DNA of 64,000 nt from Microvirga sp. VF16 (GTDB lineage Bacteria > Pseudomonadota > Alphaproteobacteria > Rhizobiales > Beijerinckiaceae), in contig NZ_CP069354.1 of the NCBI RefSeq assembly GCF_016864375.1, forward strand, positions 1 to 64,000. Reading direction: 5' to 3'. Numbering within the stretch: the first letter of the stretch is position 1; each line of letters begins with the position of its first letter. Shown one piece after another: positions 1-11,640 of this stretch. The notes below the pieces were generated by a model. It saw only the letters and a program-made list of their open reading frames with translations, did no database searches and was not told the DNA's origin. Position numbers and translations under genes: made by a program.

Positions 1-1452
1 ATGGAGGCTCCGGGCGAACAAACGGCATCGGATGTATGGGCGCGGGTCAAGCGCCGTCTCCGGGCCGAGCTGGGGGAGGACATCTTCGCGAGCTGGTTCG
101 GTCGCCTGGAACTGGATTCGGTGATCGAGGGCTGCGCCTATCTCACCGTTCCCACCCGCTTCCTGAAGAGCTGGATCGAATCCCATTATGCCGACCGGGT
201 ATTGGCGATTTACCGCTCCGAGTCCGGCGATGTGGAGCGCGTTTCCATCGGTGTGCGCAACACGCTTGGACGTGATCCTGCAGCCCAGCGCCGGGTGAGC
301 GAAGCGCCCCGTCCGGCACCGGCCGCATCCATGGCTCTCCCGAGCACTTCGGGAGAGTTCAAGACTCCTTCCATCGCAGCGCCCCAGGAGGAGCGCGGCG
401 AGAACGGCGATCTCGGCGGCGCGCCGCTCGATTCCCGCCTCACCTTCGAGAGCTTCATCGTCGGACGCTCCAATGCGCTCGCCCATGCAGCAGCGGACCG
501 GGTCGCCCACGCACAGAACGGTCAGGCGATCTACAACCCGCTTTATCTCCATGCGGGCGTGGGTCTCGGCAAAACGCATCTTCTCCATGCCATCGGCCAT
601 GAGGTGCGCGCACAGGGCCGTCGTGTCATTTATCTCACTGCCGACCGCTTCATGTACGGTTTCGTCGCGTCCTTGAAGGCGCAGACGTCGCTCGCCTTCA
701 AGGAACGCCTGCGCGGTATCGACCTGCTCATCATTGACGACGTGCAGTTCATCCAGGGCAAGCAGATCCAGCAGGAATTCGGCCATACGCTCAACGCCCT
801 CATCGATGCAGGCCGCCAGATCGTGATCGCCGCGGATCGTCCGCCGGCCGATCTGGAAAATCTCGACGAGCGTGTGCGCTCGCGCCTTGCCGGCGGTCTC
901 GTGGTCGAGGTCAGCGCTCTCGACGAGGCACTGCGCACCTCGATCCTGACCACCCGCATCGAAGCGCTGAAGACGATCCATCCCACCTTCGATGTCGGCC
1001 CGAGCGTCATCGCCTATGTGGCCCGGGCGATCACCGCCAACGGGCGCGATCTCGAAGGCGCCGTCAACCGCCTGCTCGCCCATGCGACGCTCACCGGTTC
1101 CGCCATCACCCTGGAAACCGCCGAGACGGCGATCCGCGATCTCGTGCGCAACCGCGAGCCCAAGCGGGTGAAGATCGAGGACATCCAGAAGCTGGTCGCC
1201 TCGCGCTACAACGTCTCCCGCTCCGACATCCTTTCGGAGCGCCGCACCGCCGCCGTGGTCCGCCCGCGCCAGATCGCCATGTACCTGTCCAAGGTGCTCA
1301 CCCTTCGTTCCCTGCCGGAAATCGGCCGCCGCTTCGGCGGACGCGACCACACCACGGTGCTCCACGCGGTGCGCAAGATCGAGAAGGCCTTGGGCGAGGA
1401 TCACGCCCTCTCCGACGAGGTCGAACTCCTCAAGCGGATGCTGCAGGAGTAA
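1..1452 (+). CDS. dnaA: Chromosomal replication initiator DnaA
   Basis: Binds DnaA boxes at oriC and melts the origin for chromosome replication. The 483-residue protein has the usual four parts: an N-terminal DnaB-interaction domain (about 8-90), a low-complexity linker (about 95-140), an AAA+ domain with Walker A GVGLGKT at residues 186-192 and Walker [10 protein letters not shown] near 242-250, and a C-terminal helix-turn-helix with the DnaA signature [16 protein letters not shown] near 448-463. The window starts exactly at its ATG, so its promoter and any upstream origin lie outside. dnaN follows after 135 bp. No key residue is missing; certainty is high. Confidence 0.98.
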   Translation: MEAPGEQTASDVWARVKRRLRAELGEDIFASWFGRLELDSVIEGCAYLTVPTRFLKSWIESHYADRVLAIYRSESGDVERVSIGVRNTLGRDPAAQRRVSEAPRPAPAASMALPSTSGEFKTPSIAAPQEERGENGDLGGAPLDSRLTFESFIVGRSNALAHAAADRVAHAQNGQAIYNPLYLHAGVGLGKTHLLHAIGHEVRAQGRRVIYLTADRFMYGFVASLKAQTSLAFKERLRGIDLLIIDDVQFIQGKQIQQEFGHTLNALIDAGRQIVIAADRPPADLENLDERVRSRLAGGLVVEVSALDEALRTSILTTRIEALKTIHPTFDVGPSVIAYVARAITANGRDLEGAVNRLLAHATLTGSAITLETAETAIRDLVRNREPKRVKIEDIQKLVASRYNVSRSDILSERRTAAVVRPRQIAMYLSKVLTLRSLPEIGRRFGGRDHTTVLHAVRKIEKALGEDHALSDEVELLKRMLQE

Positions 1453-1460
1453 GCCTTCCG

Positions 1461-1479
1461 GGCCGGGACACCCCCGGCC
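1461..1479 (+). terminator. GC-rich hairpin after dnaA
   Basis: GGCCGGG and CCCGGCC form a perfect 7-bp stem around a 5-nt loop, 8 bases after the dnaA stop, followed by TTGCTTT. This looks like a weak intrinsic terminator or attenuator between dnaA and dnaN. The U-tract is poor, so read-through into dnaN is likely. Confidence 0.45.
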
Positions 1480-1587
1480 TTGCTTTCTCGGGCGACAAAA
1501 GCCAACATTGCTGCCCTGCTTGTCCCGCTCGAGGCCAGTCCTTCGCGGGATTGGGCCAAGAATTTCACCGAAACCAGGTGCTAGGTT

Positions 1588-2706
1588 ATGAGAGTTACCG
1601 TTGAGCGCGCCGCTCTGCTGAAGGCGCTGGGGCATGTGCACCGCGTCGTCGAGCGCCGCAACACCATTCCGATCCTGTCGAATGTCCTGCTGCGCGCGGA
1701 TGAGGGATCGCTTCGTCTCAAGGCCACCGACCTCGATATCGAGGTGACGGAGACGATCCCCGCCGAGATCACCGAAGCCGGCTCGACCACGGTCCCGGCC
1801 TACATGATCTACGACATCGTGCGCAAGCTCGCGGACGGCGCGCAGGTTTCGCTCGAAATGACCGCCGATATGGGCCAGATGCAGATCCGCTCCGGGCGCT
1901 CGCGCTTCATGCTGCAGGCCCTGCCGGAAAGCGACTTCCCGGATCTCGCTGCCGGCGACCTGCCGCACCGCTTCACGCTGGCCGCAAGCGATCTCAAGCG
2001 CCTGATCGAGAAGACGCAGTTCGCGATCTCGACGGAAGAGACACGCTACTATCTCAACGGCATCTATCTCCACACGATCGATGCGGGCGGCTCTGTCGTC
2101 ATGCGCGCGGTTGCCACCGACGGCCACCGTCTCGCCCGGGTTGAGATCCCGGCACCAAACGGTTCGGAAGGCATGCCCGGCGTGATCGTGCCGCGCAAGG
2201 CCGTGGCCGAAATCGTCAAGCTCGTCGAGGACGGCTCCGAGAACGTCACCCTCGAACTCTCCTCCGCCAAGGTGCGGCTGACCTTTGACGGCGTGGTGCT
2301 GACCTCCAAGCTCATCGACGGCACCTTCCCCGATTACCAGCGCGTCATTCCGGCCGGGAACGACAAGGTTCTCGTGGTCGAGCGCAGCGATTTCTCCAAG
2401 GCGGTCGACCGCGTCTCCACCATCTCGTCCGAGCGTGGTCGTGCGGTGAAACTGGCGCTCAACGATGGCCGCCTGACGCTCACCGTCAACAATCCGGATT
2501 CGGGCAGCGCGACGGAAGAGATCGAGGTCGATTACGATGCCACGCCGATCGATATCGGCTTCAACGCCCGCTATCTCCTCGACATCACCGCCCAGCTCGA
2601 CGGCGACACCGCCCTGTTCAAGCTCGCCGATCCCGGCTCCCCCACCATCGTCCAGGACCGCGAAGGCGCCTCCGCGCTTTACGTCCTGATGCCGATGCGG
2701 GTGTGA
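1588..2706 (+). CDS. dnaN: DNA polymerase III beta sliding clamp
   Basis: Forms the ring-shaped dimer that tethers DNA polymerase III to DNA and recruits repair and regulatory factors through its hydrophobic cleft. The 372-residue length and the three repeated clamp domains (about 1-120, 130-245 and 250-372) fit the family. The C-terminus YVLMPMRV matches the conserved clamp ending. The ATG start is preceded by AGGTGCTAGGTT. It lies between dnaA and recF in the classical order; a palindrome-rich gap of 293 bp separates it from recF, so recF probably has its own promoter or is read through. Confidence 0.98.
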   Translation: MRVTVERAALLKALGHVHRVVERRNTIPILSNVLLRADEGSLRLKATDLDIEVTETIPAEITEAGSTTVPAYMIYDIVRKLADGAQVSLEMTADMGQMQIRSGRSRFMLQALPESDFPDLAAGDLPHRFTLAASDLKRLIEKTQFAISTEETRYYLNGIYLHTIDAGGSVVMRAVATDGHRLARVEIPAPNGSEGMPGVIVPRKAVAEIVKLVEDGSENVTLELSSAKVRLTFDGVVLTSKLIDGTFPDYQRVIPAGNDKVLVVERSDFSKAVDRVSTISSERGRAVKLALNDGRLTLTVNNPDSGSATEEIEVDYDATPIDIGFNARYLLDITAQLDGDTALFKLADPGSPTIVQDREGASALYVLMPMRV

Positions 2707-2720
2707 GCCACTTCAGTGTC

Positions 2721-2945
2721 GGTCATCCCGGACGGCGCGCAGCGATGATCCGGGATCGCAAGACCAGTAAAGCACTGTCATTCCGGGGCCGCGCAGCGGA
2801 ACCCGGAATCCATAATCACGACCTATGACCAGTCCGGCATCCTCAGCGGTTATGGATCCCCGCCTTCGCGGGGATGACAGTCGAGGTTCAGCGTTACTTT
2901 CTGCCTGAAATCCCGGGTTCTGCTCCGCAGACCCGGGATGACACT
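2721..2945. repeat. Palindromic intergenic repeat cluster (GTCATCCCGG family)
   Basis: Nearly the whole dnaN-recF gap (2707-2999) is a nest of short inverted repeats of the form GTCATCCCGG / CCGGGATGAC and GTCATTCCGGGG / CCCGGAATCCATAA, plus GGATCCCCGCC / GGCGGGGAT-like arms. The same family recurs near 36727, 40799, 46622, 50467 and 59166. I see no coding sequence here. Such elements usually act as RNA hairpins or are selfish REP-like repeats. Confidence 0.7.
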
Positions 2946-2999
2946 TCCATCGCGACCAACGCTTGATCTTTCGCGTCCGCTCCTCAATGAAGGAGCCGC

Positions 3000-4181
3000 A
3001 TGTCCTTCTCGCCTGTTGCCGCTTCCCGAATCGCCCGTTTGATCCTTCAGGATTTCCGCACCTATGCGAGCCTGGACCTCGCCGTCTCGCGCCCGCTCGT
3101 GGCGCTCGTAGGCGAGAACGGGGCCGGCAAGACCAATGTGCTGGAGGCGATCTCGCTCTTCATGCCCGGTCGGGGCTTGAGACGCGCGGAATTGGCCGAG
3201 ATGGCGCGCAACGAGGGGCCGGGCTCCTTTGCCATTTCCGTGACGCTCGATGCTCCTTACGGCGAGCATCGCCTTGGCACCGGAATCGAGCATCAGAATG
3301 AAGGCTCCCGCGCCTCGCGGGAAGGGTCCCGTGCCTCACGGGTCTGCCGCATCGACGGCATGTCCGCTTCCTCGCCCACAGCCTTTGCTGAGTACCTGCG
3401 CATCGTCTGGCTCACCCCCGATCTCGATGCGCTGTTTCGTGGGCCCGCCGGCGATCGGCGACGCTTTCTCGATCGGCTCGTGCTCGCGGTCGATGCGGAA
3501 CACGGCACGCGGGTGAACGCGCTCGAGCGGGCGTTGCGCTCACGCAACCGCGTGCTCGAGGAAAACCCGGACGACCGCCTGTGGCTCGATGCGCTCGAGC
3601 GCGAGGTGGCGGAGCTCGCCATCGCGGTCGCCGCCGCGCGCCGCGAGACCGTGGAGCGGCTCGCCTCCCTCATCCTCGAAACCCGCGAGGAGGAATCGCC
3701 CTTCCCCTTCGCCACGATGGGTCTGGAAGGCGATCTCGACATGCTGGTGGCAACCCTGCCCGCCGTCGATGCGGAGGACCGCTACCGCGCCATCCTGCGC
3801 GACTACCGCTCCCGCGACCGGGCGGCCGGACGCACCCTCGTCGGCCCCCAGGCCTCCGACCTTCTCGTGCGCCACGGCCCCAAGGACATCCCGGCCAACA
3901 CGGCCTCCACCGGCGAGCAAAAGGCGCTGCTGATCGGCCTCGTGCTCGCCCATGCCCGGCTCGTCGCCAGCATGAGCGGCATTGCCCCCTTCGTGCTCCT
4001 CGACGAGGTCGCCGCCCATCTCGATCCCCGCCGCCGCGCCGGCCTGTATAACGCGCTGGAAACGCTCGGCGGTCAGGTCTGGATGACGGGAGCGGACCCG
4101 AGCCTGTTCGCGGAATTGCGGGGCCGGGCAGACGTACTGCAGGTGCTGCCGGGACAGATTGAGCCGCTCACGACGCCATGA
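3000..4181 (+). CDS. recF: DNA replication and repair protein RecF
   Basis: SMC-like ATPase that loads RecA on gapped DNA with RecO and RecR. Of 393 residues, the Walker A GENGAGKTN sits at about residues 38-46, a signature-like STGEQKALLIGL near 301-312, and Walker B FVLLDEVAAHLD near 331-342. The ATG is preceded by AAGGAG. An odd insertion at residues 101-114 consists of two identical copies of EGSRASR encoded by a 21-bp tandem repeat that differs only at three silent positions. Its stop overlaps the next ATG by 4 bp, so the CPBP gene is translationally coupled. Confidence 0.97.
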   Translation: MSFSPVAASRIARLILQDFRTYASLDLAVSRPLVALVGENGAGKTNVLEAISLFMPGRGLRRAELAEMARNEGPGSFAISVTLDAPYGEHRLGTGIEHQNEGSRASREGSRASRVCRIDGMSASSPTAFAEYLRIVWLTPDLDALFRGPAGDRRRFLDRLVLAVDAEHGTRVNALERALRSRNRVLEENPDDRLWLDALEREVAELAIAVAAARRETVERLASLILETREEESPFPFATMGLEGDLDMLVATLPAVDAEDRYRAILRDYRSRDRAAGRTLVGPQASDLLVRHGPKDIPANTASTGEQKALLIGLVLAHARLVASMSGIAPFVLLDEVAAHLDPRRRAGLYNALETLGGQVWMTGADPSLFAELRGRADVLQVLPGQIEPLTTP

Positions 4182-4975
4182 CCTTCTCGACGCGCTTCCT
4201 GAAACCTTTCTTTGCCCTCAGCGGCCTCGGACTGCTTGGCATCCTGTCGCTCGTACCGCTCATCGAGGCTACCATCGAGCAGGCCAGCCGGTTGCCTGGC
4301 GCGCCACCGCTGTCGGACGCCGTCTTCGCCCTTCTCATCCTCGGACAGCCGGCCCTGCTTCTGCTCGTCGCCGTTGCCTTGGGCGTTGGGCTTGCCGAGA
4401 AGGCGGACCTGACTTCCCTGATCCTGCGTCTCCTGCGGGGACAGGCGGTCAAGCGTGGCAAGACAGGCTGGGGATCCACACTCCTCCTGGCCTTCATCTT
4501 CGCGTCCGCCGTCGCAGCCGCTGACCTCGCCCTCCGGCAAGTTGTCCCGGGGGCCTTCGAGCGTGTGCCCCGGCTGGACGACGTCACGCTTGCCGGACGT
4601 CTGCTCGGTCTTCTCTATGGCGGCATCACGGAAGAGCTGATGCTGCGCTTCGGTCTGACGACGCTCCTGCTCTGGCTGGGTTTGCGCCTGACCCGAGGCC
4701 GGGGGCGGGCTGTTCTGGTCTGGATCGCCGTGGGGCTCGCAGCCCTGGCCTTTGCGGCAGGCCATCTCGGCGCGTTGGCCGGGATGCAGCAGATGGACAA
4801 TCAGGTTTTGGTCGCCCGGACCCTGGTCCTCAACTTTGTCCTGGGCCTGCTGTTCGGCTGGCTCTATGCCTCCCGCAGCCTGGAACATGCGATGCTGGCT
4901 CATGGAGCAACCCATGTCACCTTCTGGGTCGTGACGCCTCTTCTCGTGCTGCTCGTCCAAAGTTTCGCAGGGTGA
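4178..4975 (+). CDS. CPBP family intramembrane metalloprotease
   Basis: A 265-residue polytopic membrane protein with roughly seven hydrophobic segments. It carries the Abi/CPBP (Rce1-like) motif EELMLR near residue 150 and later conserved histidines in AAGHLG (near 194) and AHGATHVTFW (near 243-252). These are the expected glutamate and histidine ligands of an intramembrane zinc peptidase that cleaves near prenylated or membrane substrates. The ATG overlaps the recF stop (ATGA), so it is co-translated with recF, though no functional link to recombination is known. The substrate cannot be told from sequence. Confidence 0.85.
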   Translation: MTFSTRFLKPFFALSGLGLLGILSLVPLIEATIEQASRLPGAPPLSDAVFALLILGQPALLLLVAVALGVGLAEKADLTSLILRLLRGQAVKRGKTGWGSTLLLAFIFASAVAAADLALRQVVPGAFERVPRLDDVTLAGRLLGLLYGGITEELMLRFGLTTLLLWLGLRLTRGRGRAVLVWIAVGLAALAFAAGHLGALAGMQQMDNQVLVARTLVLNFVLGLLFGWLYASRSLEHAMLAHGATHVTFWVVTPLLVLLVQSFAG

Positions 4976-5100
4976 AAGCCCGGCCGTTCGTATTCGCCCG
5001 CAGGCCAGCACTCGTGATGAGATTCATCACAACTCCTTGATGGTTTGGAAAGCCGCTTCGCCTTATGCTGGCGGGCAGTGCTGTCTTCCGGTTGAACGCC

Positions 5101-5715
5101 ATGGATCTCGCAGGCCTGCTGCTCTTTTCCTCCGCCCTTTTCATCGCCGCCGCCTCGCCGGGTCCCGGCATCGCCGCCATCGTGGCGCGGGTTCTGGGGC
5201 GCGGGCCCAAGGAGGCCGTCGCGTTCAGCATCGGCGTGGCGCTCGGTGACGTGGTCTGGCTGACCTTCGCGATCCTCGGCCTCGCCGCCCTTGCCCAGGC
5301 CTTCCACGAGGTGTTCCTGGTCATCAAATATGCCGGTGCAGCCTATCTTCTGTATATCGCCTACAAGATCTGGACGGCACCCGCGCTGGCGAAGGACGTG
5401 AAGGCGGACAGACGAGCCGAGCATCCGGCCAAGCTTCTGCTCGGCGGGCTCGCCCTGACCCTGGGCAACCCGAAGACCATCGTCTTCTACCTCGCCCTCC
5501 TGCCGACCATCCTCGACCTCACCCGGATCACGGTGTTGGGCTATGCGGAGCTGGTGGCGGCGACCCTGGTCGTGCTGGGGGTGGTCTTCGCCGGTTACAT
5601 CGTGCTCGCCACCCGCGCCCGGCAGCTGTTCACGACCCCGAAGGCGATCCGGATCCTCAACCGCACCACAGGCGCCCTGCTGGCCGGTGCGGCAGCGGCC
5701 GTAGCGTCACGTTGA
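5101..5715 (+). CDS. LysE/RhtB family amino-acid exporter
   Basis: A 204-residue inner-membrane protein with about six transmembrane helices and the family signature near the N-terminus, SPGPGIAAIVARVLGRGP at about residues 18-35. LysE-type exporters remove excess amino acids or related metabolites by proton antiport. I start it at ATG 5101 (MDLAGLLLFSS), which matches family N-termini; an in-frame ATG at 5065 would add 12 residues that do not resemble the family. The stop TGA lies next to a 6-bp hairpin (GAGGCC-TT-GGCCTC, 5714-5727). Substrate unknown. Confidence 0.88.
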   Translation: MDLAGLLLFSSALFIAAASPGPGIAAIVARVLGRGPKEAVAFSIGVALGDVVWLTFAILGLAALAQAFHEVFLVIKYAGAAYLLYIAYKIWTAPALAKDVKADRRAEHPAKLLLGGLALTLGNPKTIVFYLALLPTILDLTRITVLGYAELVAATLVVLGVVFAGYIVLATRARQLFTTPKAIRILNRTTGALLAGAAAAVASR

Positions 5716-5799
5716 GGCCTTGGCCTCCTGAGGCAAAGAACCGCCCCTTAAAGGCCCCGATTCGGCAGTTTTTGGTGGATTTTTCCGCCCCTTTCCACG

Positions 5800-8338
<2,539 letters not shown>

Positions 8339-8360
8339 TTGTCTTCATATTGGAAATACC

Positions 8361-8390
8361 AAAGGGCGCCTTCGCAGGAAGGCGCCCTTT
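8361..8390 (+). terminator. Intrinsic terminator of gyrB
   Basis: AAAGGGCGCCTTC (8361-8373) and GAAGGCGCCCTTT (8378-8390) form a perfect 13-bp stem with a GCAG loop, ending in TTTGTGTTG. It starts 22 bases after the gyrB stop. Confidence 0.85.
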
Positions 8391-8419
8391 GTGTTGATGG
8401 TATTCGCGTTGACTTCCGC

Positions 8420-8536
8420 TTAGCGCATCGTGCGGAAAAGTGGATCCGGTTTTCCGCATCAACGATGCGCCGCTTAAGGGATTGAGCATCGGATTGGATC
8501 CCAAAAGTGGATCCACTTTTGGGTCCGATGCTCTAA
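8420..8536. repeat. Two-hairpin dispersed element, copy 1
   Basis: A complete copy of the dispersed element, inverted relative to the 39444 and 61595 copies. Module 1 runs from AGCGCATCG to CGATGCGC and module 2 from GAGCATCGG to CCGATGCTC, joined by CGCTTAAGGGATT. Each module is an imperfect palindrome with AAAAGTGGATCC-type centres. Its CTCTA end at 8531-8535 supplies the TAG stop of the minus-strand gene at 8533-8748. Confidence 0.85.
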
Positions 8537-8748
8537 CTGAAGACCCGCCAATCCTGCGAAGATGCACACTCCAGCAGAAGACCTGGATCGTCATCCTCAA
8601 GCACCCGGATCTTTTCCTCGACGAGATCCGCCAAGACGCTTTTCGGGCTTGCGGCGCGCAGTTCGCTGACGGCGTCCCTGATCTGTTTTAGATCCAATGA
8701 CGATAGCGTCGTTCTTCTTTGCCCTTTGAGCTCCTGGTTCGAAGTCAT
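8533..8748 (-). CDS. Small hypothetical protein
   Basis: A 71-residue acidic soluble protein starting MTSNQELKGQRRTT, with no family I recognise. The ATG at 8748 is chosen over an upstream in-frame start at 8835 because GGAG lies 6 bases before it. The body (LDLKQIRDAVSELRAA, DLVEEKIRVLEDDD) looks helical. Its TAG stop is contributed by the dispersed palindromic element at 8420-8536, so the last residues (about QDWRVFS) may be of recent origin. No operon partner is nearby. Confidence 0.5.
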   Translation of the reverse strand: MTSNQELKGQRRTTLSSLDLKQIRDAVSELRAASPKSVLADLVEEKIRVLEDDDPGLLLECASSQDWRVFS

Positions 8749-8900
8749 GTGATTCTCCGTGTGAGCCGGCATAGCAATGAAAGGGTTCACGCTAGAACAA
8801 GGCTCACGGTAGGCGTGGCCGTTTGCCCGCTTCATTGCAGGAGAATTACAATTCCGTAATGCGACCGATCAGTTCGGAGGAGGACGAGGCCCGTACTGCC

Positions 8901-10280
8901 TCAAACGACAGGCTTCAGGTCTCCAAGAACCGTTGGAATCAGCTCCGAAACGGTCGGATGGATCGGCACCGCCCATTGCAGAATCGGATAATCGGCACCG
9001 GCGTTCATCATGTTCAAGATGCCGTGAATGGCCTCGTCACCGCCGGTTCCGAGAATGGCGGCGCCGAGAATCTTTTTCGTCTCCGCATCGGCCACGATCT
9101 TCATGAAGCCCTTGGTCTCGTCCTTCTCGATCGCGCGCCCGACTCGTGTCATCGGGCGCTTGGACACGAGGAGCTTGCGACCCGTCTTGCGCGCCTCCGT
9201 CTCCGTCATGCCGACACGGCCGAGCGGCGGATCGACATAGAGCGCGTAGCCCAGCAGCCGGTCGCTGACGCGGTGGGACGCGCCGTCGAGGAGATTGGCG
9301 GCGACGATCTCGTAATCGTTGTAGGCCGTGTGCGTGAAGGCGCCGCGTCCGTTGCAATCGCCCATCGCCCAGATGCCCGGCACGTTGGTTGCGAGAAACT
9401 CGTCGACCACGATATTGCCGCGCGCATCGACCGCAACGCCTGCCTTGTCGAGACCGAGATCGTCCGTGTTGGACCGGCGCCCGACGGCGAGCAGCACATG
9501 CGACCCGACCACCGTCGGATCGCCCGACGTGCAATCGACATCGACCGCCACGCCATTCGCATGCGGCTTGAAGCCGATGCAGGTGGCATTGGTGCGAACG
9601 GCAATCCCCTCCGCTGTCAGGATGTCGCGAATGGCGTCCGAGACATCCTCGTCCTCGCGCGCGATCAGGCGCGGTCCTTTCTCGACCACCGTCACCTCGG
9701 CACCGAAGCGGCGATACATCTGCGCGAATTCGAGCCCGATATAGCTGCCGCCGACCACCACGAGATGTTTTGGAAGCGTATCGAGCTGGAGGATCGACGT
9801 GTTGGTGAGATAGGAAACGGTGTCGACGCCCGGCATGTCGGGAACGCTCGCGCGGCCGCCGACATTGAGGAAGATGCGCGGCGCCTTCAGCACCTCATCC
9901 CCGACGCGGATCGTGTCCGGCCCCTCGAAGCGGGCATGCCCTTCGATGACGGTCAAGCCATCCATGCCGCGCAGCCATTTCTCGACATTCGTGCGCGCAT
10001 TGGTCGAGACGGTGTCGGCGCGGGCCCTGATCCGCTTCATGTCGATGGCGACGGGGCTCGCGATGGAAACGCCGTAATCCGTGCCCCTGCGCGCGAGATG
10101 CGCCGCATAGGCGCTCGCCACTAGCGTCTTCGTCGGCATGCAGCCGGTATTGACGCAGGTTCCGCCAAAGAGCTTGCGCTCGATGATGGCGACCTTCATG
10201 CCGGCGGTTGTCAGTCGCCCGGCAAGCGAAGGTCCCGCCTGTCCGGCACCGACGACGATGGCATCGAAGATCTGAGTCAT
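8901..10280 (-). CDS. FAD-dependent disulfide oxidoreductase (mercuric/dihydrolipoamide reductase-like)
   Basis: A 459-residue class I pyridine nucleotide-disulfide oxidoreductase. It shows the FAD-binding VVGAGQAGPSLA (about 9-20), the redox-active disulfide GGTCVNTGCMPTK with Cys42 and Cys47, an NAD(P)-binding VVVGGSYIGLEFA in the middle, the second FAD site WAMGDCNG and the C-terminal dimer region ending near HPTVSELIPTV. There is no N-terminal heavy-metal domain, so mercury reduction is unlikely; the electron acceptor is unknown. The ATG at 10280 overlaps the DUF4126 stop by 4 bp, giving a coupled two-gene operon. Confidence 0.88.
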   Translation of the reverse strand: MTQIFDAIVVGAGQAGPSLAGRLTTAGMKVAIIERKLFGGTCVNTGCMPTKTLVASAYAAHLARRGTDYGVSIASPVAIDMKRIRARADTVSTNARTNVEKWLRGMDGLTVIEGHARFEGPDTIRVGDEVLKAPRIFLNVGGRASVPDMPGVDTVSYLTNTSILQLDTLPKHLVVVGGSYIGLEFAQMYRRFGAEVTVVEKGPRLIAREDEDVSDAIRDILTAEGIAVRTNATCIGFKPHANGVAVDVDCTSGDPTVVGSHVLLAVGRRSNTDDLGLDKAGVAVDARGNIVVDEFLATNVPGIWAMGDCNGRGAFTHTAYNDYEIVAANLLDGASHRVSDRLLGYALYVDPPLGRVGMTETEARKTGRKLLVSKRPMTRVGRAIEKDETKGFMKIVADAETKKILGAAILGTGGDEAIHGILNMMNAGADYPILQWAVPIHPTVSELIPTVLGDLKPVV

Positions 10281-10741
10281 GGCACCGCTCCCACGATCAA
10301 GGCCGCTCCGATGATCGCGACGGCGTCCTCGATCAGGGCGGCAGGACGATCCTTCCCGAAGGCGGCGGCCAGACGCGCCCGGCCTTCCGCGCCTCCGAGC
10401 GTCCCAATAATGCCCCCAATGGCTCCGGCAACAAGCCCGCCGAGGAAGGAACCGCCTGAGGCCGCAATCGCACCGCCGCACAGGCCGCCCATGATGATTC
10501 TCGTCGTAAAGGGAAGCAGCGTTTTGCGGCTCGGTGTGGTCGGGAGCTGATCGCCGATCAATTCACCGATGGCGAGAACCGTCATGATCCAGGGCGTCCA
10601 CCGGTAGCCCAGAAAGGCCAGCCAGGTTCCTTCGAGATTGATGAGGCCGAGGGAAGCCGCCCAGCTGATGGCCGCGGGAGCGGTCATCGCGCGCAAGCCG
10701 GCAATCACTCCGATCAGGAGCGCCAAAACGTAAAGACCCAT
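10277..10741 (-). CDS. DUF4126 family membrane protein
   Basis: A 154-residue hydrophobic protein with about four membrane segments (GLYVLALLIGVIAGLRAMTAPAA at the start; GGSFLGGLVAGAIGGIIGTLGG near the middle). The RAMTAPAAISWAA segment and overall plan fit DUF4126. Start ATG 10741 has GGGGACGAGGG just upstream. It is the first gene of the operon with the FAD oxidoreductase, suggesting a membrane partner for that enzyme, but no biochemical role is established for the family. Confidence 0.75.
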   Translation of the reverse strand: MGLYVLALLIGVIAGLRAMTAPAAISWAASLGLINLEGTWLAFLGYRWTPWIMTVLAIGELIGDQLPTTPSRKTLLPFTTRIIMGGLCGGAIAASGGSFLGGLVAGAIGGIIGTLGGAEGRARLAAAFGKDRPAALIEDAVAIIGAALIVGAVP

Positions 10742-10994
10742 CCCTCGTCCCCTTTGAAGTCGCTCAAGGTTGCAGCCCGCCGGCGCCTTTTTCAATCCTA
10801 TCCGGAATCATCAGCGTGACGCCGCTCGGCCGGATGGCGCGCGATAGCCCTCTTGTCACCATCCGGTCGAAAAGATGACATAAAGATACATATGGCGCTA
10901 TAAAGCTCGCCTTTTCAGGAGCTCATTTTCAGCGGACGGCGCTCTCTACGAGGCCAAGTCGGCCGGACGGAAGAGCGTTGGCATCCGGCGATGC

Positions 10995-11609
10995 CTATTT
11001 CCGAATGATCGATATGAGCTGCTCGGCACAGATCTTCAGGGGATCCACGCATTGGCAGGCTTTCGACATCGCCATGGCACCGGAATAGGTTGCCACAACC
11101 AGCGTTGCCACGGCCTCGGGATCGAGGTCTCGAACAGTGCCGGTCTGCAGGTCTGCCCGGAGTTTGGCAGCGATGGCGCTGCGCCAGCGCTGGAAGATCG
11201 CATCGATCGCGGCTTGGAAGTCCTCATCCTGACGGGACAGTTCGAGGGCGAGATTGTTCAGCGGGCAGCCTGATACCGCTCCATTCCGCTCCAGTTCCGA
11301 CACGATGCTGGCGAACACCGCCCGGATGCCCTCCGCCGTCGAAGGCGCACGTTCAACCGGTCCGATCCAGGTCTCCTCGACGGCATCCGCCACACGATCC
11401 TGAATCACGGCAAGCCCCAATGCCTTCTTGGAGGGGAAGTGATGCGAAAGTGCCCCGCCCGTGACCCCTGTCTCGCGCCTGAGGTCATGCAGGGCAGTGG
11501 AATGGTAGCCGCTAGCCGTGAAGGCGGCATAGGCTGCATCCACGAGCCGCAGCCGCAGGCCTTCAGGATCGTTCGTGCGACGGTGCGGTGAGGCAGACTT
11601 ATCCGCCAT
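10995..11609 (-). CDS. TetR/AcrR family transcriptional regulator
   Basis: A 204-residue repressor. The N-terminal helix-turn-helix covers about residues 18-63 (LVDAAYAAFTASGYHSTAL, then TGVTGGALSHHFPSKKALG), and the C-terminal half resembles TetR_C domains of YcdC/LmrA-like regulators. Start ATG 11609 is set by AAGGAG 8 bases upstream. It is divergent from the NIPSNAP gene, with a 20-bp perfect inverted repeat between them covering the likely promoters of both, so it most likely represses itself and that gene. The inducer is unknown. Confidence 0.88.
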   Translation of the reverse strand: MADKSASPHRRTNDPEGLRLRLVDAAYAAFTASGYHSTALHDLRRETGVTGGALSHHFPSKKALGLAVIQDRVADAVEETWIGPVERAPSTAEGIRAVFASIVSELERNGAVSGCPLNNLALELSRQDEDFQAAIDAIFQRWRSAIAAKLRADLQTGTVRDLDPEAVATLVVATYSGAMAMSKACQCVDPLKICAEQLISIIRK

Positions 11610-11640
11610 GGGGTCTCTCCTTGCCGTCAAGCATAGCAGC

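Noticed and set aside
1453..1587. Possible oriC next to dnaA
   Set aside because: No cluster of TTATCCACA-like boxes or AT-rich unwinding region was seen here or in the dnaN-recF gap; the origin is probably outside the window.
2721..2945. CRISPR-like array in the dnaN-recF gap
   Set aside because: Repeats are inverted, not direct, and unevenly spaced, with no constant spacer length.
8440..8691. Plus-strand frame beginning MDPVFRINDAPLKG and similar frames at 39480 and 61549
   Set aside because: These are translations of the dispersed palindromic element, which is why near-identical peptides recur at several loci; they are not genes.
8901..10280. Mercury resistance (merA)
   Set aside because: There is no N-terminal MerP-like domain, no merR, merT or merP nearby, and the C-terminal vicinal cysteine pair of MerA is absent.
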